Positions 1 through 10,640 of a DNA stretch of 64,000 nucleotides are shown piece by piece. Made by a program: the position numbers and the translations under genes. This stretch comes from Hyalella azteca. Taxonomy: Eukaryota > Arthropoda > Malacostraca > Amphipoda > Hyalellidae. Below the pieces are notes generated by a model. That model was given only the letters and a program-made list of their open reading frames with translations. It searched no databases and was not told the DNA's origin. The stretch lies in NCBI RefSeq assembly GCF_000764305.2, contig NW_025945902.1, forward strand, positions 124,001 to 188,000. Direction: 5' to 3'. Within the stretch, counting starts at the first letter, position 1; every line of letters begins with the position of its first letter.

Positions 1-724
1 GTTTGTTTATAGAAATGTGCGAATAAAAACAAATGATCGAAAACTGATTACATTGTGCTTAAAAAGAATATCACTCTACAAAGTTGAGCTCAACACAAAT
101 TTGTTCTCAAATAATTCATTCGCGTCCAACGAAAAGGAAAAGTATTTCCATAGACCGTCTCGTTTAAGCAGGAAGTTCCTCTAAAATTTGCATTGTATAA
201 TGTATTTGTAGCGCACACAGGCGAACGTAGTCGACTTGGACTATCGCTAAAAAGCAGAAAATAGTAGAATGCGACAAGTTCAGTAATGCGCGTTTCTTCT
301 AATCGTCTTGCTCCGGGCCAAATGAACGCATGAAGCTACTCATGGAATAGAAACTGCCGTCCCAACTGCTGCAACGTCGAGTTCCGCATAGTCTCGGCCA
401 GCATTTGCATCTCAATCGCTTCTATGAGAATCAATGAAGTGTTAGTGCCGCCAGGCATTCGTGAGAAGAACATTCTCAGCATAGCAGCAGGCAATCTCAT
501 TGCGCAATAATACGCATACTTACGAGTACAAATACCACAGCATAGGACGGTGCCTAGCTATACATGATCTTTATTTAGATTTTTGATGCGGCTGCTAGAC
601 GGGATTTCATGAGAGATGATGAAATATTGTTTTCGCTCTTTATTAAATTTCCCCCTGCATAATCACTAAATTGCAGATTAAAAGGCATAAGAGTAGGAAG
701 AAAAGCGAGCTCATCTTCACATTC
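1..724. other. No gene seen; probable intron
   Basis: AT-rich sequence with stops in all frames. I searched it on the minus strand for the seven-helix part of GABA-B-R2 and found no match. Nothing else is recognisable. Confidence 0.5.
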
Positions 725-875
725 TGCATACACAGATTAAATCACAGGTTACCAATCATTTACCCACAATTTTACCTCGAATCTCGGCCATCAAAAATTT
801 GATCACTGTCCCCCGATCAAAAACCTGATCATTTACTTCTGATTGACCATGCACTTTTTTAATTGAGAACTCGGG
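725..875 (+). repeat. Left terminal inverted repeat
   Basis: Pairs with 2747-2894 in inverted orientation. The match is patchy at the outer edge (tgcata...) and strong over the inner 130 bp. Confidence 0.75.
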
Positions 876-2122
876 GCTTCAGCGAGCCCTAAACATATTG
901 CATCCATACAGAGCTGTCATCACTCTCACATGACACACTTGAGTAAGTGTGAAAGAGAATGGAATGTTATCACACGTAAGATTCGATGTAATTTGCACTG
1001 CTGAGCATCATAGTAGGCAAGCAACATCAGCACCAGAGCGTCATTCACAAGCGTTCAGTGAGCATTCAGGTGATCAACCGGTCTGCATGACCGTATCCAA
1101 GATCGAAACTCGTTGAGTATGTTTCATATATTGAAAGTATGTGCGAGTGACCTTTAAGTCACTCGCTTATGTATGAAGAAGACCATCTAAAAAGCGAAGG
1201 CGTTTGTGTGCAGGGACCGGCACCTGCAACAAGGTGATTACACGGCCTCGTGATAGGAGAGTGAATGGCCCTGAGTAACTCGCAATTTAAACCCTGGAAT
1301 TTTCTGAAACTCCCATTTACGCCCGACAACTCACAATTCTCGTCTATTTCTACCAGTCTACTGTATCCGTAAGTTGAACTAACTGGTTACGTATTTTTGC
1401 TCCTGTGCAATATTTAACGGGAAAAGTTGCATTAATCATAGAACTAGCCAACTAATAATTGATTTTCCATATCAAACGTAATTACCATGGCTAAACTTTT
1501 TTGAACTTTGCAATCGCATATTACACGTTATGTCCTTGAATTAAAGTACTCATTTGTAATGCGTTAATTATAATTGCTTTACGATAGCTGTGAGTTTTTA
1601 TACGTTTGTTTATCTTTTTAACTACGTTAAAAACTTCACAATGATTCATGCTGACAATATTTGCTGCCATTTTACTGAAATAAATGTGTCCAAAGGGTTT
1701 TCGCATTAAATGTATGATTTTTTTGCATGACTTACATTAGATGATTGTTAGACTCTCATTTTCCTTAAAAAATTATTTCGAAGAGTTTTTGTATTCAAGG
1801 TGCATTTTTCCACATTAGTTACATTAGATGATTCATGAGCTCTCATTTCATATAGAAAAAAAGCACATTAGAAAAATTTTATATTTTTGGATCGAGTACG
1901 AGTCTTCTAGAAGTGCTCAGTAAAGTAACCTAATAAAAATGATAGTCTACAATAAAAGCGCATCAATGAACTATCCTGAGCTACGATCAATCGATAATAG
2001 TGAATATTTAAACCAATTGAAATCATTATTCGTTATGAGAAAAGTGGTAGTGGCTTTTCAAACGATTTTAAGGAAATTACCACTGCCAGAAATGCATTTA
2101 AAACTATCCTCCAACTTTAAAT

Positions 2123-2431
2123 ATGAGCAATTTCCCAATTGTTCTTCCAATAATAAGCATACCTAATAATGTGAACAGGCCTATCCAGGCCTATTCTTTA
2201 ATGCCGAAGATACTATACTACTATACTATACCTACTCCTTCTGTGAGCCTTCTCCTGGCTTCTAAGTGCAAAGCGGCTGAAAATGCGATAGATCCTAGCG
2301 AATTCTGGGATCCAAGCGAAAAAGCGGCTGAAATTGCGATAGATCCTAATGAGAATAAATATGTTGGAACGGATGAAAAATTACACAATGCTATGATGGC
2401 TGGAAAAATTAATGTAGGTCTTGGAGTATAA
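2123..2431 (+). other. Unrecognised open frame inside the inverted-repeat element
   Basis: This frame has 102 codons. The middle part contains a short internal duplication, KAAENAIDPSEF followed by EKAAEIAIDPNEN. I do not recognise the family. It lies 26 bp upstream of the integrase-like frame on the same strand, between the terminal repeats, so it may be a fragment of an element gene. It has no clear start context and may also be chance. Confidence 0.25.
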
Positions 2432-2457
2432 AAGAATGTAAAAGCCCACACACTGAA

Positions 2458-2694
2458 ATGAGTAAATTTTTTTACAGTCCTAAAACCGGCTACATGGGGA
2501 AGAAAGAAATTTATCGTATGAGTGGTGGACCTCGAGAGCAAATCATTAATTGGTTGCAATTACAGAAAACATGCACTTTAAATGAACCAATAAGGCATAA
2601 TTTCACCACAAGAAGAGTTAAAGTAACAACACAAAGTTTTGTGGTGATCAATAATGATGAGTGCCAGGTTCTGGAAAATATTTCAAAAATCTAA
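2458..2694 (+). pseudogene. Integrase-like N-terminal fragment (Polinton type), truncated
   Basis: This frame has 78 codons, starting MSKFFYSPKTGYMGKKEIYR and continuing to INWLQLQKTCTLNEPIRHN. From memory, Polinton-type integrases begin with an FYxPKxGYxGxxxLY segment followed by an FLxxQxTYQLxxPxRK segment. This frame follows that pattern, and then diverges and stops just where the catalytic core should begin. The catalytic D,D-35-E core is absent. The assignment is tentative and rests on pattern similarity only. Confidence 0.35.
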
Positions 2695-2746
2695 ATCGAT
2701 TATATTTCCCACAGAACTATCTCCAATCGTGACACTAGGTCAAGTA

Positions 2747-2894
2747 CCGGGTTCTCGGTTAAAAAGTGCATGGTTAATCATAAGTAAATTATCAGGATTT
2801 TGATCGGAGGACAGTGATCGAATTTTTGATGTCCAAGTTTAGAAATAATATTGTGGGTAAATGGTCGGTAACCTGTGATTTACGGTGTTAATGC
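2747..2894 (-). repeat. Right terminal inverted repeat
   Basis: Inverted partner of 725-875, separated from it by about 1.9 kb. Confidence 0.75.
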
Positions 2895-4029
2895 AAACTG
2901 TGGTTATGGGATCGCTAGTATACCTACTCATAAGTGTTCAATTATTAATATACTTCAATTAGTCTTCAATTTTGTTGACGAATAATGTGTGTCTTTTTAC
3001 AGTTTACAGGCAGTTTTAAACTAACAAATGTGATGACAATTATTTTCGAGTAACCCAAAAAAATTAAATAAAAATGAGCAGAACATTTATCCGATGAAGC
3101 GCAAACATCGCTTTTCGTTGGTAAAATATCGGATTCTCAAAAGAGGGCCCATCATTAGAGAACACGGCAATTTAATACGAAAACGCTGATTGGAGTCGTC
3201 AGTTTATTCTATGTTGAAAAGATTCTGAAGTTTCAATGCCGAGCGTCATCTTGTAGAAAGTTAGGTCTAAGGCAGCACAGCCTCTCTTGTTGACGTTGCT
3301 TGCTTAGACAACAAGATTTGTTTTCTTTCATCTTCTTGCGTGCAAAAAGATGCGGGCTCGGCAATCACAATTTTTCCCTGTAAGGAGTTTTGGCGGCTTG
3401 GTTGAATGAACTTTATGAGGCTCCGGAGGATGAGTGTGCGGGAGAGTTCCAGGCAAGTGGAGCGCTATTGGAACCACGCATGAAAGCCCCGTCCAGACTC
3501 AGCTGTCGTGTGAGCTAAATTTGGATCTATAAGATCTTTGAGGTTTGTATTCTGAAAACATTGAGTGCGCATTGCAAAAAAATAATGCCTGAAGATGAGT
3601 CCTGAGCCTAATTGTTTTCTCGATGACGGACATTTTTTTAAATCCTCTGTATTTTATGAGAGTGCCTCATTTTCTTTGAAAGTCAAGTAAAAAGAAACCT
3701 GCTACACATCATTCCACGATTCTTTATAAATGAAGACTAATCATCGAACACAAACAAATCAAAAGCAAATCAAAATTAGCACAGGAAAGAATAAAAATGA
3801 GCGTAAAACTATTCATAACCATTTTATTGAAATTAGAATTTCAGTGGAATATTCCCCCACTAGTCGATAATTATACTTTATGTGCAGCATTTCACCTCGC
3901 GGAACACGAGCGATTGGTCAATCAAGATATAATATTAGTGGTGACTTGTCTTGTCGGATACGGCAGCAGAGTCATCAGAAGTATAAATAGCGACTCATCA
4001 TGCTGTGGACAGATAATCGTGGATTGATG
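2895..4029. other. No gene seen; probable GABA-B-R2 intron
   Basis: AT-rich sequence. A small open frame on the plus strand near 3797-4027 has no recognisable features. The last part grades into the decayed edge of the 50-bp minisatellite. Confidence 0.5.
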
Positions 4030-4573
4030 TTAGGAATAACCCACCTGTCAGAAACGGTGGGTCGGTCACGAGATGATGTTAAGAGAGACACACTTTGCCA
4101 GAAATGGTGGGTTGCCGACTGGTTGCCGGACACGGTGGGTCGGTTATGGAATGATGTATAGGGAGGAACTCTCCTTACCGGACACTTTGAGTCGGTCAAG
4201 GGACGATGTTGGAAGTGATGCACCTTTCCAGACACGGTGGGTCGGTCATGGGACGATGTTGGAAGTGACTCACCTTGCCGGACACTGTGGGTCGGTCATG
4301 GGGCGATGTTGGAAGTGACTCACCTTGCCGTACACGGTGGGTCGGTCATGGGGCGATGTTGGAAGTGACTCACCTTGCCGGACACGGTGGGTTGGTCAAG
4401 GGACGATGATAAATGTGACTCACCTTGCCGGACACGGTGGGTTGGTCAAGGGACGATGATAAATGTGACTCACCTTGCCGGACACGGTGGGTTGGTCAAG
4501 ACACGATGATAAATGTGACTCACCTTGCCGGATACGGTGGGTTGGTCATGGGACGATGTTAAAAGTGACTCAC
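4030..4573 (-). repeat. 50-bp minisatellite built from an exon end plus its splice donor
   Basis: About ten to eleven 50-bp units continue without a gap from the coding exon into the intron. Each unit holds about 34 nt of the exon end and 16 nt of intron, including AAG|GTGAGT. Intact GTGAGT hexamers, seen as ACTCAC on the plus strand, start at 4268, 4318, 4368, 4418, 4468, 4518 and 4568. The last of these is the true donor. The unit near 4218 has a decayed donor (GTGCAT), and those below about 4200 are increasingly diverged, so the array looks older at its far end. Open frames across it on either strand are by-products of the repeat. Confidence 0.95.
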
Positions 4574-4794
4574 CTTGCCGGATACGGTAGGTCGGTCGTG
4601 GGACGATATGGGTAAGAGGTCAGTCATGATGCAACCCTCGAGGGCAGCCATGATCTCCTCAACGGCACACTTGCCCTCGGTGTCGTTGGGCAGACTCTGG
4701 TGACCGCCAGGATTGACGGTAGTCTCGTGCGTCTCCCTCTCCTGCGGTCCGTGAACTTCTTCGTCCAAAGCCCACCACTCCTCTCGGTACATTC
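4574..4794 (-). CDS. GABA-B-R2: GABA-B-R2 exon: end of the ligand domain, splice donor duplicated
   Basis: This exon has 221 nt, enters in phase 1 and leaves in phase 0. The acceptor is tttcctgcgccag. The donor is GGCAAG|GTGAGT at 4574/4573. The peptide starts MYREEWWALDEEV and ends with KCAVEEIMAALEGCIMTDLL followed by PISSHDRPTVSGK. The CxVEEI..ALEG..(M/L)xDLLP stretch identifies it. About 25 residues between EEWW and CAVEE look longer than in the Drosophila protein as I remember it. The last 34 nt plus 16 nt of intron are the founding unit of the 50-bp minisatellite just below. Reading through the donor adds only VSHF and then meets TAA, so the first donor must be used to make full-length receptor. 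Confidence 0.92.
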
Positions 4795-7700
4795 CTGGCG
4801 CAGGAAATGGAAATTGATGAGGGAGGAAAACTAAGAAGGTTCACGTTCTCGTACTTCATGCAATCAAGTAAAAACTCATGCAAGGCTTGTACGATTTTCA
4901 AAGTTATTAAACTAAGTTGGAAACTTCTAGTGATGAAATTCAATAATATTTCGAGAACAATCTTAAACAATTTCAGCTTAGTCTTTCAGTCACAGTCTAA
5001 CGCGAGCTCAGTATAAATAGGCTCCAGAGAACGAATTTTATTATATAAGGGATGAGATGAGAATTAACGGCTCATGATTGTCGTTAAGATTAATTCCATC
5101 GCGTATCTTGTCGCTGTCGCCGCCGCACCTCCCGTGGCCTTATAAACTTCTGCTAAAATACCAAGAATTTTCAACGTCGTTGTCCTCAGTCGTTGATGAG
5201 AGTCGAAATCAAAGAGGAACTTTGAAATCTACTGTTTTCAAAGGGAAGTTTTCATGGAGTTCAGGATAAAGGAATGGCAACCAACTTTTGGATATCTTTG
5301 GCAAGATTGAAATTTGCTAGAATTTGCTGAATAATTTAATTAGTTGCTGTGGAGGGCGAACATATAATGATTGGAACATTGAAAAAGGAAACGGATTATA
5401 TCTAGACTTACTTGGACATATTTGAATAGTTACGATAGTAAAGATTAATATTATTAAGTTAATTAGGGAATGTGAATTTATTAAAAAAAAATACTCAAAA
5501 TGCCATTATAACTTAGGGTAGAAACGAGAGTTATATATATTAATTCGTTATTCCAGTGTTCTTTGAGTGATTTTATGCGAACAGGTATTTTACAGTTTTG
5601 TGTATTTTCATCATCTTCATTCATCAGGCTTTTTCGTGATTCAGTTCGCGCGAGTTTGCCAAATTTCATAGTCGAGTTGAAGGCGCGAGTCGCTCAGCGC
5701 AGATCAGGGCCGGCAATCGAGCGGGCAATTTACGGTCATCATTACGCAGAAGAATGCGGCACTCAGGAAGCGCAGCATACGGGACGTGGGACGACCAACT
5801 TCTTTCCTCGGCATACGGGGTCTACTGATACTCGTACGGTCATATTTGGGAAATTTATTTAATCACCATGGTATTCAATAACGCGCAGAGAATAAGATGC
5901 AGATAAATTTTTGCTTAAACTAAAATTTTAAACCGATGAACTCTCGTTAAAACTAAAATGTTAGGCCAATAAATTCTCGTTTAAACTAAAATTTAGAAAG
6001 CCGATATACTCTAGCTTTAATTAAAATATGAAGTCGATGTATTTTAGTTTTAACCAAAATTTGAAGCTGATCAACTCTCGTATTAAGTAATACTGTATGT
6101 ATCAACGATATACTTGCACTACGATTTGAACTATGGGAAAAGCAGCCCAAACGATCTAATGTGGCAATATACTGAATTTTAAAAATATATTTTAAAATAA
6201 TTTTCGCGAAACGAAAAATTTTTGCACATAACGTTTCAAAAGGATGAACGAAAAAGAAGAGCAATGGAAGAAGGAGCAACAGGGGTTATATGAAGCACCC
6301 AGGTAACATCAAATAAATGGTGTGCGCTTGCGACACATCTCAGGGGCTTGGCGACGCAACCCAACCAGACTGCAGATGCTGTCATTGGGATTCAGCCTCA
6401 CGCCCTGCATCCAACCACGGAGTAAGAAGCAAAACCAAAAGAATGTTTTCTGAACCTAATTCCCAACCCTCCTCCTCGTACTCGTGAACATCAAATAAAC
6501 CAGGAAATCAAGTCTACGATTGCTGGTGTGATACTAGACTTGTAGTTTTTATTACTTGGCAGCGTTACCATTTTAATGTGATCATCGAATCTCAAAAAAT
6601 TCCTCGTCGATTCTGAAAAAGTGGAAACTTAGCATTTGATAGTTATCTAACCAATTAATGTTTTATTTCACGCATGCGATTTTATTCTTCAAAAAAGATT
6701 TCTTATTCGCTTCGAATAGATATTTTACAAAATAATTTGGTACTTTTTGGAACCAAGTTGAGTTTAAGAATAATTATTGAGTATAGTAATTGAGAACAAG
6801 AGAAACAGAATAAGTGAGAACAAGGATTTACCCTTGATTGAGTATAATAATTTATAATTGAAGGCTCAATTATAAATTATTTAGAATTGAGTCTTCGTCC
6901 CCTCCCTCGACTACCAAGTCTGTTGACTTGAGTAACGCCAGTAATTGGTCGAGTGGAAAACTCATTGAAGTTGTGACCAAAATGATTAAAGAATGACAAC
7001 ATTTAATTCAGCATGCTTCAGTGTCTACGTGCTGGAATCCGTGTCAAGACGTTATTTTCTAACGCTACTGGAATTGATGATATTTTGAAATATCATTACG
7101 TAGCTGCTTGCATCATACGTTCACGTCAAATTCCAGGTATTCGGTTCCATTGAAATCTTTGATCTAAATTTGATTTAAAGATGGTTGCAAAACAGTTCAA
7201 AGTCTTTTCCTGCCTGCGAGGCTGGCAGCTGTGATAAAAATTTAAACGACACGCTGGAATTTGTCACAAACTGCCGGTGTGACGGCCAATAAGAAATGCA
7301 ATACCATGTTTCTGGCGCGTCAAGCGAGACACTTCATGTGCTTAAATGAAATAAAGACGATACATAAAAAGATCAGCTCGTGCAATTCCGCCTTTAGACA
7401 GAATACGTTATGCATTTAGCATTGGACAATGATGCTAAAATGATAACTTCGTCGACACACACGGAAAAATGCACATAAAAATGTGAGTCATATACACAAT
7501 TGCGGGTACAAGATACGTTTGGAAGACTACGAAAGATTCAAAACGAATGCGAAAAAGAATTAATTTCTTATTACCAGCAAATATATTATCGGCAAATTTC
7601 TTGATCAAAACTTGGACCCAAGAGCCTAGATAACAATCTTGTTGATGGATTTCACCCCTTATCCCAACGGGCATAAATTCCCCTGCTTACACATTCGAGG

Positions 7701-8054
7701 ACCATGTCATCTGTACATTTTAATATTGAGGCACTCTTCTAATTAAATTTCAGAGAGTTTGGCGGCAAGACCTCGAGCTCAATTTAATCTGAAGCAAAGG
7801 CTTGCATGTGCAGATATCATCAGAACAAGAGAAGCTGGTTGGTGTCCCGCCTTAAGTTGCTCCTTAGTTTTAGATCTAATTTTAACTTCCAGTGCCGCCC
7901 CTATTTTGAGCAAGTGCATCTCTCATACGATGCAAATTTATCACCAAAATTGCATCGTTCATGTCTATATGAGAACGAGCTCAGAACGAGACTGCAAGTT
8001 AAATTTGCAGTCGTGAACCTGATGAGCGGTGAGGTGGCTACTTCTTTAGGTACC
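4795..8054. other. GABA-B-R2 intron, first part
   Basis: Non-coding by position. A GC-richer patch at 5680-5830 has an open plus frame with no known motif. Degenerate tandem repeats occupy 5905-6085. Nothing else is recognisable. Confidence 0.6.
5905..6085. repeat. Degenerate tandem repeat, unit about 45 bp, four copies
   Basis: The copies share the pattern taaactaaaattt followed by gatgaactctcgtt, with heavy divergence between units. Confidence 0.55.
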
Positions 8055-8222
8055 AAGGACTACTACACACAGGACATGCATAGCCTATGTCCAGCCTCTG
8101 CTAGCAGAGGCGATCGCCTACACTATGAAAATGCTGTTGTTTTAGTGGCATCAACAAATGATATGCCCATAATTGTTTCATACAATAGTATTACAATACA
8201 AGGACTACTACACACATTGTAA
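7806..8222 (+). other. Unclassified open frame running into a hairpin arm
   Basis: This frame has 138 codons, one of the longest in the window, lying antisense to the receptor gene within its intron. The middle reads CRPYFEQVHLSYDANLSPK and later RLQVKFAVVNLMSGEVATS. Its last third, from about TKDYYTQDMHSLCPAS, is the left arm of the inverted repeat 8055-8358, which it crosses without a stop. The residue composition looks more like protein than chance, but I recognise no family. It could be a fragment of a host gene, a transposon or an old viral insertion whose end was duplicated as a hairpin. It has no clear promoter or start. Confidence 0.3.
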
Positions 8223-8358
8223 TACTATTGTATGAAACAATTATGGGCATATCATTTGTTGATGCCACTAAAACACCAGCATTTTCATAGTGTAGGCGAT
8301 CGCCTCTGCTAGCAGAGGCTGGACATAGGCTATGCATGTCCTGTGTGTAGTAGTCCTT
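8055..8358. repeat. Near-perfect 143-bp inverted repeat with an 18-nt loop
   Basis: The left arm is 8055-8197 and the right arm 8216-8358. They match as reverse complements with a single mismatch (ctgttg against ctggtg). The loop, 8198-8215, contains a copy of the arm's own first 16 bases (aaggactactacacac). The arm also holds the smaller palindrome gcctctgctagcagaggc. As RNA it would fold into a long duplex of hairpin-siRNA precursor size. It lies in the 7.3-kb intron of GABA-B-R2, so it would be transcribed with that gene. Confidence 0.95.
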
Positions 8359-10532
8359 GTTAGGTACTTAAATTCCAGAGGCTCACTTTTATTTCTAGCA
8401 CTTTTTTGTGGGGGTACTCGTAAATCAGATTGAGAGGGGAATTAGGAGGAAGAAAGGTATTAGGTTCAACAAAAAACGATTATGCTTAGTTGATAGAGTT
8501 CTTGTATTCAGTAGCTGGGATCCGATGAGAATTTATTATTTTTCATTGCACTATTCGTGATCTGACTATTGTCAAATTCTCGTACATGGATCAAAAACAT
8601 GCCACTTTTTAAAATTTTACATTACGCTTATATTCCGTATTGTCTAAAAGTCCTATTGTCTTACGCTTATATTTCGTATTGTCTATCGTCTAAAGGTCAA
8701 GACTCTCAGTTGGCAATTAAATTCAATAAGAGAATTGACTTGAAATCCTGAGCCGCCTCACCCGAAGCAAAATAAACGAAAATAGAGTTTCTGCAACATG
8801 AAGCCTTTCCTACAGACTGTTGCGGTTCTGCATGGCAATACTAATATAGGGGCGAGAACAATTGCGTTTGACCCAATACATCGACCAATTACCACACTAC
8901 AGCAACAATAGTATATTGACAAATTCGATAGAAGCCAATGCTCCCAAGAATTTTGATTATCTCGTGGTGCTCCTTTGTACATATTTTTAGCCCTACCTAA
9001 CTTCCACCGCTACCAATCTCTTCTACTCTCTTATATTCTATCAATTATACAAACATCAATTTTCACTCACAATCATAGCCACTATCTTTTCAAAGAACGA
9101 ACCAGTAAGAATTGTGAGTTCTTCATTCTTTTCTCTTTATCACTCTCACCCATTCTCCTCATTTAGGATCCTCTCCAAAATCTGCTATCTTTATCTCTCT
9201 TTCATATCGCAGTTCATTGACAAGTTCTCGGCAGTTTTGTTTACACCTCTTCTCATTCATGTCTACTCTTAAGTATTATGTCATTCATATATTTAAATCG
9301 CAATTTCAATAAAAATTTGAAGGTAATTAAAACTTTAGGGAAATCCACCATTTATTTCCAGAAAACATTTCGGACTCAATCGTCAGTTTGAACATTCTAG
9401 AATTTCGAAATGACGATGGAGCTGGACTCCGAAACGTTTTCTATAAACTGTGGTAAATTTCTGTGTGTTTAGCATTCTATCGTTTACTCTCCTCTCATTC
9501 TACGTGTCTTCTCTCCAGCATTCGCACATGCCACACATACTCACACATATTACTCACATACACACATGCCACACACATTAATACCTTGTAGCTCTCTCCG
9601 CACCGTTGTACATCTATTTATTTTTTAGAATGAACATTTTTCATACCGCAAATTGAAACGCCAGTGTTTTTTTTCGATTCTTGTATGCACCAAATCAAGT
9701 TGTGTCACATCACTTTATTATATCATTCCCTCCACATTTCCCTAATTTTTTTTATTCAAATTGCAATTTTATTCCTCGAAACGAGTCAATTTGAACATTC
9801 AAGCTATTTTTTACGTCCTCCTCTTACGTTCTCACTCTCTCAATTCAGTTACCACATATTTTGGTCCATTTTTGTTAATTAACACACACCCAAAACATTC
9901 AGATCCGCTGTGTGTATGTATTTACTATATATGGTCTACGTACGCGAATTATTCTTTTAACATAGTAGAATCTAATAAACAAAACAGCGTATTTTAGTAA
10001 ACAACGTAACAGCGTAAAAACACGTAAAGTTTTTATATGTTTTACAATGCAATTAGCGTGCGCCAACATGTCATTCATTTGTTATTCAGCAGCTGTAGCT
10101 AGGTATATTTCTGTGCAGAACAGTTGGGATGTTTAAAATCATGTGTTTCACGTCACACTTTCTTCATGGCTTAATCAAAATGTCACACTAAAATCAGCCT
10201 AGCTACATTCAGGTTAATTACCAGGCCACTATCGAACACTAAAGATTCAAAATCTAATATTCTTAATAAGTACCTCACCAACTATAGCCATATATATTTA
10301 CACAATTGACCATTTTTGCCACCATTATTCGTTACAGGCGAACAAGCGTCTTTTACGTTGCCGTCCGTTAGAAGAGATGTTTCTTTCCTCACTGGAAAAT
10401 GCTTCGAGAATAATACTTGATTACTGACATACCTAATGTAAATCTTGCCCAAATTTCAAGTGAGTACAAGATGACAGTATATAATGTTATTGTTATTAGA
10501 TGATGCAATGTAATGTAATGTTATTAGATGAT
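8359..10532. other. GABA-B-R2 intron, pyrimidine-rich and CA-rich stretches
   Basis: From about 8990 to 9900 the plus strand is strongly biased to T and C, with CA-rich microsatellite at 9515-9580. The small open frames there reflect this bias. No exon or element was recognised. Confidence 0.5.
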
Positions 10533-10640
10533 GTCACGGACAGCCGTCTGGCTGTCCGTGACTTCACGTTTTGTCGATGAGAAAATGCGCTGTCTGTCAC
10601 TCACTGCAGTGCGTACTGATCGAATTTTTTTCGTTACAAA
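10533..10640 (-). repeat. Fold-back dispersed repeat, copy 1 (minus orientation, truncated)
   Basis: It shares CACTGCAGTGAGTGACAGA, AGCGCATTTTCTC and GTGAAGTCACGGAC with copies at 14403-14560 and 32539-32677, but in the opposite orientation. It ends in a perfect hairpin with 13-bp arms and a 4-nt loop (10533-10562, gtcacggacagcc). The second half of the element is missing. Confidence 0.8.

Larger units (their letters stand above)
725..2894. mobile_element. Degraded element with ~150-bp terminal inverted repeats, possibly Polinton-derived
   Basis: The sequence near 725-875 reappears inverted at 2747-2894 with moderate divergence. Shared blocks include AAATCACAGGTTACC, CATTTACCCACAAT and CCATGCACTTTTT. 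The 1.9 kb between them is AT-rich and holds three small open frames on the plus strand. One resembles the N-terminal part of an integrase (2458-2694). Polintons carry long terminal inverted repeats and a retroviral-type integrase, but full elements are 15-20 kb, so this would be a heavily deleted or non-autonomous copy. I could not see a clear target-site duplication. Confidence 0.6.

Noticed and set aside
4073..4318. Plus-strand open frame over the 50-bp array
   Set aside because: Shadow of the minisatellite; the coding exon and its donors are on the minus strand.
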